A stretch of 64,000 nucleotides of DNA, taken from positions 133,012,694 to 133,076,693 of the forward strand of contig OY992537.1 in assembly GCA_963921195.1 (NCBI GenBank). The letters are read 5' to 3'. Shown here piece by piece: positions 55,349 to 64,000 of the stretch (position 1 is its first letter; the number at the start of each line of letters is the position of its first letter). The notes beneath the pieces were generated by a model. It had not been told where the DNA came from. It saw only the letters and a program-made list of their open reading frames with translations, and made no database searches. The position numbers and the translations under genes are program-made. This DNA comes from Pegoplata infirma (taxonomy: Eukaryota > Arthropoda > Insecta > Diptera > Anthomyiidae).

Positions 55349-58300
55349 CACTGTGCTACACCAAAAAAATGCAGGGGTTCTCATATAAAAATTCGGGTTG
55401 GTTGGAGTCCATAGAGTACTGATATACTCATAGTTTTTCTGGATCACTTCGTTAAGTACGTTTTTTATTGGCAAATGTGTTGGAAAACGGAAATTCTTAA
55501 ATTACAATTTTAAAAAATTATTACTTTGTTAGTTTGCAACCGATTTTCGATTTTATGGATTTGTTTTAAAGGTATAGGTCTTACCTTTCAAACAAAACAA
55601 AAATATTAAAAATCGACCAAGAATTGGCTGAGCTACGATCGCTTAAGTAAAAGAAAATCGAATTTTTTGAAAAATTTGTCATATTCTTTACACTCTAAGT
55701 TGAAAGTGAATCATTAAACAATTTTTTTTAATTTTTTGTAAAAAAGTATGGTAAAGTGGCTTTCTAAAACACCAAAAAACATAACAATCGGTTAAAAAAT
55801 GAATGAGTTATGCTAAGTTTTGTGATAGGACATTTTTAATTTTTTTCAGAAACGCTTGTAATTCAAGCATTATTAATAAATCTTGTTACTAGTAGTAATT
55901 TTATGCGCATATGCATATAAACTAGAGATGGGAACGTAATTTGATTTGTGCGTGATTCACACATGATCAGAAGTGAGCGTGATTGAAAATTAATTTTACT
56001 CACGTGGTTGTTAGTGAGTGTCAGTGTGAGTGGAATAAAAAAATGGGCGTGTCAGTTACTTCCAAATCCTATTTATAATTTTTTGGGTTTGTTTAAAAAT
56101 ATCAGTGTTACTTCTCAAACAAAAAAATATAGAGAATAGGTTAAAAACAGGCTAAGGTGCGCTTGCTTAAGTAAAAAACCTTTTTTGAAGAGTTATACCT
56201 GCAACATTTTTATGACAGAAAAAGCTGTGCGCTTGCAAACATGTTTTTTTAAAACGAAATTGCTGAAATTGTGGGATCATTTGATGGAAATTTTACCTGT
56301 TTATAAATATACATGTGAGGCATTCCACACCAAATGTTCAGTGAGAAAAAATTGTGTTCCAAAATTTTTCAATGGGTCCCGGGTAAAAAAGTTTTTTATA
56401 TAACTAGGGTGAGATTTCCATGCAAATGCATGTTTTTTGTCGAAAGCCTAAAAACGATATCGACCAGTTATCTTTCCGAATCAAGAGATTTGCATTAAAT
56501 GGCATCGATTTGTTTTCGCATATTTTGCATATTTTGGTGAAAATACACATTTTTGCATATTTTGATTTTAAATGCATATATTGTGCATATTTCGAACTTT
56601 TAAGTGCATATTATTGCATATTTTGGCATAAATTAGCAAAAACACAAATTGAAATAAATTTTTTTCAAAAACTATTTTAAATTTTTAAAATTTATTTTGA
56701 AAATCAGAAAAATTACTTTTTTTTCTTCTTAATTTTTTTTATAGATTTTCTTAGTTTTTAAAAAAATCTTGCTAGACAAACATCTAATCTTTAAAAAAAA
56801 AATTACAAAAAAAAACAAAAGTGGCCGGATTTTTTATAAATTGACTTTTTTAAAAAATGGAAAATTTCAGAACGGGTTCTGAAAATTTTCCAACAAAATT
56901 TTAATCGATAGCCGATACAAAACTATACAAGAATGTAAATTTTTGAGATTTTGGTGCATTTCGTTTTTATTTGATATATATTTAAACAAGGCAACTTGAC
57001 ACAAACTTGACCATTTTTCCAATATTTGACCACGCCTCCTAAGCCCAGTTTTTGAAAATTGAACAACCAAAAACGTAATTTTCTTAGCTCCATATATGAG
57101 GCATTCCACACCAAATGTTCAGCAAAAAAAAAAGTTGTGTCGTGTCAATATGAAATCATTTTCAAAGTATTCGCTCTTAGGGTACTATTAAATAACAAAA
57201 ATAAAATTTAAGTTTTTTCAAAAAGTGGGCCTTGTAGGCGTGGTCAAAAATTGAAAATATCTAACTTTTTTGCCTGAGCATCTTTACTTCAATATTTATG
57301 CAAATTAAATGAAACACAGTAAAGTCTTAAAGACAAAAGCTGTTTATAGATTTTTGAATGGGCTATCAATTAAATGGGCTATCAATATAAGCTGAATGGG
57401 CTATCAATAAAAGCTAAGAAAATATAAATTGGAACATTTTCAGAAGAAGTTCTGAATTTTTTGAAATTTAAACTTAAACTTTATTTATCAAAAAACATGC
57501 CGCAATTTTATTTGTTTTTTATTTTTTTAAAAAAAGTTAAAGGAATTTTCTATCTGATCTGAAATTTTTAGAGATGTGTTTTGCCTTGTTTTCGAAAAAT
57601 CAAAATTCAAAAATTGCAACACGCTTATTTTATACAATAATGGTATTTAAAAAGTGTGCGTATGAGTCATATCAATACTTAAAAAATATTTTAAGAGGCG
57701 ATGGTAGCGCGAGTGAGTTTTTAATTACGATTACGCACGCTTATGAAAGAAAAAATTTAGTCACGCACGATATTTTATTTTGCTCACGCTCATTCACGCA
57801 CACGTGAGTAGAAAAAAAATAAGTTACGGTCACGATGTTCACGTGAGCGTGAGTAAAATAAAATATCGTGCTTGAATATTTTTTTTCTTTCATTAGCGTG
57901 CGTGATCGTGAATAAATACTCAGGCAAAAAAGTTTGATATTTTTAATATTTGACCACGCCTACAAGGCCCACTTTTTGAAAAAAACTTAAATTTTATTTT
58001 TGTTATTTATTAGTACCCTAAGTGCGAATACTTTGCAAATGATATCCCATTGAAACCACTATGGTTTTTCTGTAGTGGAACAGTTGGTGTGGAATGCCTC
58101 ACATGGCTATCCATGTTTTTTTTTCGCTGAACATTTGGTGTGGAATGCCTCATACGTATATTTATAAACAGGTAAAATTTCCATCAAATGATCCCACAAT
58201 TTTACCAATTTCGTTTCAAAAATGTCAAATGTTTTTGTCATAAAAATGTTGCAGGTATAACTCTTCAAAAAAGGTTTTTTACTTAAACAAGCACACCTTA

Positions 58301-59114
58301 GCCAGTTTTCAACCGATTCACAATATTTTTTGTTTAAGAAGTAACACTGATATTTTTTAAACAAACCCAAAAAATTATAAATAGGATTTGGAAGTTACTG
58401 ACACGCCCATTTTTTATTCCACTCACACTGACACTCACTAACAACCACGTGAGTAAAATTAATTTTCAATCACGCTCACTTCTGATCATGTGTGAATCAC
58501 GCACAAATCTAATTATGTTCCCATCTCTAGTTTATATGCATATGCGCATAAAATTACTACTAGTAACAAGATTTAAGAATAATGCTTGAATTACAAGCGT
58601 TTCTGAAAAAATTTAAAAATGCCCTATCACAAAACTTAGCATAACTCATTCATTTTTAAACCGATTGTTATGTTTTTTGGTGTTTTGGAAAGCTATTTTA
58701 CTATAATTTTTTACAAAAAATTCAAAAAAATTGTTTAATGATGCACTTTCAACTTAGAGTGTAAAGAATATGACAAATTTTTCAAAAAATACGTTTTTTT
58801 TTTTACTTAAGCGATCGTAGCTCAGCCAATTCTTGATCGATTTTTAATATTTTTGTTTTGTTTGAAAGGCAAGACCTATACCTTTAAAACAAATCTATAA
58901 AATCGAAAATCGGTTGCAAACTACCAAAGAAATAATTTTTTAAAATTGTAATTTAAGAATTTCCATTTTTCAACACATTTGCCAATAAAAAACGTACTTA
59001 ACGAAGTGATCCAGAAAAACTATGAGTATATCAGTACTCTATGGACTCCAACCAACCCGAATTATCATATGAGAACCCCTGCATAAATTATTTTTGGTCT
59101 TTTGTAGCACAGTG
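55349..59114. mobile_element. F-family giant palindrome, copy F2 (3.77 kb)
   Basis: CACTGTGCTACA and TGTAGCACAGTG, TAA on both sides. The arms (55349..56316 and 58152..59114) are inverted copies: GCAGGGGTTCTCATAT, AGTACTGATATACTCATAG, GAGCTACGATCGCTTAAGT, ATGCGCATATGCATATAAAC, TCACTCACGTGG-like words. The interior is a second palindrome (N). No coding. Confidence 0.9.
56317..58151. mobile_element. N-family palindrome forming the core of F2
   Basis: GAGGCATTCCACACCAAATG starts at 56317 and 57098. Its reverse complement ends at 58100 (core only) and 58151. Inner arms 57150..57300 and 57900..58060 mirror each other (AAAAAGTGGGCCTTGTAGGC), with a GTGAGCGTGAGT hairpin core at 57705..57925. 56510..56640 is rich in TGCATATTTTG. 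Confidence 0.75.
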
Positions 59115-59606
59115 TAATTTTCTCTTACGAAATATGTTTCAGGATCTGAGTATTTTTGTATAGGAAAAATTTTTTAGAATCTGAGAATTACTTTAAAACG
59201 AGAATTATTTCAGAGATTTTTTATAAGAAAATTTTATCAGAATTTGAAAAAAAAAAAAAAAAAATACAGGAAAATCTCTGAGAATCTCAGATTATTTCTA
59301 TAAAATAAAGTTTGAAAATCTGAGACATTTTCTATAAGAAAACTTCGATCTGAGAATTTTTATATCAAAGGGTTTAAAAATCTGAACATTTTTATATCTT
59401 AAAAATGGGTTATTTTTCTAAATGAAAAATATTTTGGAATATAAGAATTTTTCTGTACAAATATGTTTTAACATCTGAGAAATTTTGTGAAGGAAACATG
59501 CATAAAAATCTTATTCGTATTAAAAAGTTTTTTCGGAATATTAAACTTTTAGAATGAAAATAAATTTATGAAAAATAAGACTTTTTATGTAAAATTGTAT
59601 GGGTCT

Positions 59607-59886
59607 ATTCACAGTTGTGAGTGGATATGACTGTAATAAGCCAGTTTTTGTGACTGAAAAGTCATTATATCAATATTTTTCTATACAAACCTACATACAA
59701 CAAATTTCAAAAATTTTTGATTTTATTTTTCAATTTTATAATCGTCTAGAGAGCAGGTCTTAAAATTTGCAAATCAAATTTAAAATTTTTTAATGTTTTT
59801 TGGTGGTTTGTATAGAAAAATATTGATGTTATGACTGTTCAAACATAAAAATTGGTTTATGACAGACAGAGTCGTTACTGTGAATA
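59607..59886. mobile_element. 280-bp palindromic MITE
   Basis: CTATTCACAGT and ACTGTGAATAG, with inner arms ATATCAATATTTTTCTATAC and GTATAGAAAAATATTGATGT. No clear duplication. Confidence 0.7.
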
Positions 59887-60051
59887 GTCATTACCCGTTT
59901 ACATGACTATCAACGGCCTTAATTATGAAGTAAATCGTAAAAAATATGTTGAGCAAAAAAGCTTCCCCCAAATCCAAAAGCTAGATCCAAGCCTGATTTA
60001 ATACTATACCATTTTTTAATAGAAAAATTCTTTAAAAAAAAATTTTTTTTT

Positions 60052-60210
60052 AGTTTTCAATTTGCTCTAAGGGCACTCTTAGGGCAGTTAAAGCGATTGG
60101 AGCAAAATTTTAAAAAATGTCGTTTTGTGTGGGAGCCCCCTCAGAAATTGGAGATAAGGTATTAGTTTGTTCCAAAGAAATATTTAGACGTATAAATGAA
60201 TGGGGGTCGC
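60052..60210. mobile_element. K2 palindrome, second part
   Basis: CTAAGGGCACTCTTAGGGCA, GTCGTTTTGTGTGGGAGCC, GGAGATAAGGTATTAGTTTG and ATGGGGGTCG continue the K arm interrupted at 54443. Confidence 0.8.
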
Positions 60211-60339
60211 TCTTGAAAATGATCCCATATGTATACGAAAGTTTGAAATCATCTTTATGAAGTTTTTCTATGTCTTTAAGCATGCTTGGATACAAGGGGG
60301 TAGGGGAAGGGGACATCCCCAACTCAGGCCAAATTTCAA

Positions 60340-60720
60340 ATAGAAAATACACTCAACCAGTTTATGCTTGAACTTGGTACTCATTTTCCGGCAAATACTG
60401 GTGTAGGGCAATGGTTCCCACCTTTTTTTGCGCCGTGCCCAACTTTTAAGTTAAAAAAAACTACAATGTCCCCCCTACACTTAAAAAAAATTTGCAAATT
60501 TTCAAATTTGTTTTAAAATTCAAAATTCCACAAGTAAATTTTGAATTTTAAAACAAAACAAGCTAACTTTTTGTCATCATCATCATCATTTAAACAAAGT
60601 TTTTAGACTAAAATTATGTTTTTTTTATTGCCCCCCAGTGGGGCGAGAATCAAAGGTTGGGAACCATTGGTGTAGGGTATTATAAGGTCGATCTTGACCG
60701 ACTATAATTTTCTTACTTAG
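60340..60720 (-). mobile_element. D-family 5' end fragment split by a small hAT
   Basis: TTGAACTTGGTACTCATTTT, CCGGCAAATACTGGTGTAGG, then after the insertion TATTATAAGGTCGATCTTGA and CCGACTATAATTTTCTTACTT. This is the reverse complement of D around 8040..8130. Confidence 0.75.
60409..60669. mobile_element. 261-bp hAT MITE in a D element
   Basis: CAATGGTTCCCACC and GGTTGGGAACCATTG, exact 8-bp GTGTAGGG (60401-60408, 60670-60677). Internal TGCCCAACTTTTAAG/GCCCCCCAGTGGGGCGAG. Confidence 0.92.
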
Positions 60721-60939
60721 TTTCTCTTCATTTAGATGTGCGTCTAGTTTGTTTGAAAAAAAAAAAATAAAAAATAATAAATAAACTAATCGTCATCGTT
60801 ATCACTAAGTTTAGGTCGTTCATTGATTCGTAAGTGTACAGTAGTTTTAAAGATCTTTTCCAGCGACAAATTCTTACGCAGTTAAGAAATGCAAAAACGA
60901 TATTATATACAAAAAAAAGACAAATTAAAAAAAAAAAAT
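60721..60939. other. No recognised feature
   Basis: A 77-codon minus-strand frame here has no family resemblance. Confidence 0.4.
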
Positions 60940-61212
60940 TGCCGCGGAAGTTTTTTACCAATATAATTGTAAGTTTACAATTTTTTTTTAACCCATAATA
61001 CTAAGAAGGAATTCTGGTGACAAGTAGATTTTGTTTTGTAAAATTACATTGGAAATTTGTACATTTAAGAAAAAAATTTTCAAATTACAAAGAAAAATTT
61101 AAATTTCTATAGAAAGTTTCTTGTTAAAAACAAGGTAAACTGTCAAATATTGGTACAATGGTATTATGAGACATTTTATTGTAATTTGACAAGGTTTTTT
61201 TATTTGACTGTG
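60940..61212. mobile_element. Family A MITE, right half
   Basis: CCAATATAATTGTAAGTTTA, AACTGTCAAATATTGGTACA and TTTGACAAGGTTTTTTTATT with a mutated GACTGTGG end. Confidence 0.6.
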
Positions 61213-62450
61213 GAGGGCATAAAATATATCCAAACCACTGTGTCGTACTTGTTTGGTTACTTAAAATATCCGTGCCTAATTTCACTATGCAACAGTGAAA
61301 TTCTAGATTGATATAAAACCAGCTCCGAATGTTGTTATTTGGTAAGTATAGTTCAGAATTATATTTACACACTTTTTTTTATTTCACGATTTGAAAAAAA
61401 AAAAAAAAAAAAAAAAAATTGTTGTAAGAACAAGCTCGGCACTGCAAAATAATTAAACCCCTGTGTACAATTTTCTGAGCTTTTATTAATTATGACTCTT
61501 TTAAGGCCCCAAAATATGAATAAGTTTAGAACGACCAAAATTTGGAGGCCTAAAAGATTCATATTTGACTCTTATTTATGAACATTTGAAAATTTCACAA
61601 TAATTGTTTTTGGACATTCATAAAAGAGTCCAAGAAGACTCTGAACAGAAGAGGAAAACGTATTTTTCAGTACCCAGGCAGAAAAATGCAATCGGAATAA
61701 CGTCAGAATAGAGTTGGCGGAGGGCATTCCAACACCAAAATGAGATCCTATTTACAAAATTTATGGTGTTACTATAACATTGAAATGATAACGACAAAAA
61801 ACAATCACCTGACTTTTGTTTCCGACGTCGTCACAACACCAAAAAATCAAATTAACTTGATTAAAATTACATTGTAATAATAAGTTTATGACCTTAGGAT
61901 GGTGTTGAAAGACAACACTGGCAACGTTATTTCGACATATTTTTGGCGCTATTTTGGGGTGTTTTATATTAGAAATACAGTATATAAAAATAATTTTAAA
62001 TAAATAGAATATTTTCAAAATATTTTTTTTTAATATCCGGGTTCGCAACAAAAATTCGACTTTTCTAAAAATTCGACTGTCAATTTTCGAAAATTCGACT
62101 TTTTTAAAAAGCCGACTTTTTCCAACCTGTAAATTTAAAATTTTAATATTTTTATCAAGGTTGTGTACCGAAAATAAGTAAAAATAAATCGAAAATTTTT
62201 GATTTATAAAACCGAATTAACAGTAACAGGAAACCGAATTAACAGTACAATGCAGGACTTTGAACTTCTTGTAGCATAAAAATGTTGCATTTGTTAAATA
62301 AAAACACAAAAAATCATATAAAAACATGGTATTTTTTAGAGATTGGTTAAGTTCTTCAAGGCGGATTTTTTTTTTCCCTGGTCTGATTTTGCTGATTTAC
62401 AAACTTAACCTGCCTAGAAACATAAGATATATTCGTGTCAAATTTTGGGA
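61213..62450. other. Mostly unassigned DNA
   Basis: Contains a 26-base A run at 61395. At 62055..62125 several AATTCGACTTTT repeats occur. A CAACACTGGCAACG motif at 61913 is possibly a lone hAT end. No gene. Confidence 0.4.
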
Positions 62451-62585
62451 CTGCATCGTGTTAACTACAGACGGACGGACAGACAGACGGACATACAGAC
62501 AGACGGACATACAGACGGACGGACATACAGACGGACGGACATCGCTAGAATGTCTTAGAATCGATCACTGATTATAAATATATAT
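62451..62585. mobile_element. G-family tail with expanded GACGGACATACA microsatellite
   Basis: A run of GACGGACAGACAGACGGACA-type units through 62540, then ATCGCTAGAATGTCTTAGAA and ATAAATATATAT, where the L palindrome begins. Confidence 0.75.
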
Positions 62586-64000
62586 GGGGCATTCCAAGCC
62601 AAATCACTCACTTTTAGACCCGACCCCTTTCGATTTATTTTATTTTTGGATATGTTTTAGTCCTTATTAAATGCAACTTGGACACCAATTTTCAGCTTTT
62701 TATTCCTAGATGATGTTGAGTAATCAATTTTTCAAAATGCCGATTTTCTCCAAAAAATTAAAAAATTGAAATTTTTAATTAATTTTGACCATTAAAAAAT
62801 ATAGATATTTTAAAAAAAGTTGGACAACATTTTGTTGGTATTTAAATGTAGTTTTAGAAAAAAAAATATGAAAAAATTATTCGAAGTAATTATCACTTAT
62901 TTTTTGACTTTTAAAAATTAAAATCGAGTTTTTGAAAAAGTCCGAAACCTTCGATTTTTTTGTAAAAAACTTTAAAAATTCTACTCTAAATTACGCAACT
63001 TTTAAGCCATAACTCGAGATGTGATCACAATTCTTTCTATTTTTTTTTTTTAATTTTTAAAATTGCACCTTTTATGTTTTGGCTCTGATTTATTTTATAT
63101 GGAGCTCCAAAAAAAAAAAAATGGTAGATAATGACCCTAACTTACCCGAAATATATTCATTTGGAGGTAAATATACGTCTCACAAAAATTTAGGACGATC
63201 GGACATGTGTAAGGCGTTTAGCATGGTCCTTGAAGTTTAAAAAACGAATTACAAGGAAAAATATGAATTTTTTTCTGTTTTCGCATTTTTTTTGGTATTT
63301 TAAGTTAAGTTTTATTTCAAGTAATTACAGAATTATGATGTGGAGTAAAATGCCTTTCTAATAAAATACTAAAAACTAAAATCGGTTGAAAATCAGCCAA
63401 GTTATTACAACTTCCCCAGGTATCTAGCGTGTGCCATACAACTTGATTAAAAAATACGAGTCCCTTTTTTTAAATTTATTGAAATTTTCTACTGTAATAA
63501 CATTTTTTCATTATTAATGTTTCAGTGTAATATTTTTTTGGCTTTTCCAAATTTTAAAACAAGAAAATAATTTTTTTTTTAAAATAGAGATTTCAAAAGG
63601 GTGTTGAAATGCAGGCATTTTTAGCACTAATTTAAAAAATGTTAGCAAAACACAATATGAAAAATACTTGTCATCTAATTACATTTGAACTTGAAGAATA
63701 AAAAAATGTTATTACAGTAGAAAATTTCAATGAATTTCCAAAATCGTATTATATTGCTTAATCAAGTGTTCTGCCATACGTTAGATGCCTGGGGAAGTTG
63801 TAATAACTTGGCTGATTTTCATCCGATTTCAGTCTTTGGTACCTTATTAGAGAGGCATTTTACTCCATATTATAATTCTGTAACCACTTGAATTAAAACT
63901 TAACTTAAAATACCAAAAAAATTGAGAAAACAGAAAAAAATTCATATTTTTCCTTGTAATCCGTTTTCTAAACTTCAAGGCCCATGCGGAACACCTTATC
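62586..64000. mobile_element. L-family giant palindrome, running off the window
   Basis: GGGGCATTCCAAGCCAAATC, then TAGACCCGACCCCTTTCGAT. The inverted pair AACTTCCCCAGGTATCTAGC (63409) and CGTTAGATGCCTGGGGAAGT (63778) continues outward (AATCGGTTGAAAATCAGCC / GGCTGATTTTCATCCGATT; TCCTTGAAGTTT / AACTTCAAGGCCCATGC). The centre is near 63600, so the full element should end near 64600. Confidence 0.88.

Larger units (their letters stand above)
54443..60051. mobile_element. hAT-type element with dyad array, split by F2; 3' end lost
   Basis: CAGGCGCGGATCCAGGGGGG resembles the hAT end at 46047. Poly-C and a purine run (54500..54580) follow. The 35-bp dyad array occupies 54690..55340 and continues at 59120..59600, on either side of F2. 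No matching 3' TIR; the junction with K2 at about 60052 lost some K sequence. Confidence 0.6.

Overview
The window is AT-rich insect nuclear DNA, almost certainly from a higher fly (Diptera). Two exons on the minus strand match my memory of the Drosophila formin cappuccino (capu), but they are clearly diverged, and the intron between them is about 18.8 kb and full of transposons. A large-genome fly outside Drosophila, possibly a calyptrate, fits best; that placement is inference. No bacterial gene, operon, CRISPR array, rRNA or intact tRNA is visible.

Gene layout (minus strand). Capu exon 51688..50815 codes for 291 N-terminal residues with poly-Gln, poly-Thr and poly-Ala runs, and ends at a consensus donor in phase 1. 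Capu exon 32045..31885 codes for 53 residues of the conserved N-terminal inhibitory (CID) region, with a good acceptor and donor and the matching phase. Everything below 31885 is the next capu intron, at least 31.9 kb long, with no further exon recognised. Everything above about 51700 is upstream or 5' intron sequence. The FH1 and FH2 domains lie outside the window.

The rest is a dense, nested set of non-autonomous transposons. Many can be delimited from terminal inverted repeats (TIRs) and target-site duplications (TSDs). They include: (1) hAT-type elements with 8-bp TSDs, at 739, 11750, 18327, 26566, 27107, 28842, 34983, 46047, 48970, 52087 and 60409; (2) palindromic elements starting CACTCAAAA or CACTGAAAA with a TA or TG duplication, at 3209, 20265, 20536, 21129, 22028, 23419, 24667, 30271, 30814, 37461, 39891 and 42818; (3) Tc1-like and pogo-like elements with TA TSDs, at 32413 and 26935; (4) a 9-bp-TSD Mutator-like element at 19217; (5) kilobase-scale palindromes ending GGGGCATTCCA or CACTGTGCTACA; (6) dispersed elements with tails rich in GACGGACAGACA and GGGTATAA; (7) two degraded non-LTR retrotransposon tails and a tRNA-like SINE pair.

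Insertions are stacked up to five deep (25439..31437). One G-family element was split over more than 8 kb (42341..50600), and one K palindrome over about 6.7 kb (53505..60210). None of the DNA transposons encodes a recognisable transposase, so all appear to depend on enzymes supplied elsewhere. The most unusual material is the set of giant AT-rich foldback families and the captured dyad-symmetric tandem repeats. Transcription of capu would copy these into long RNA hairpins within its introns.
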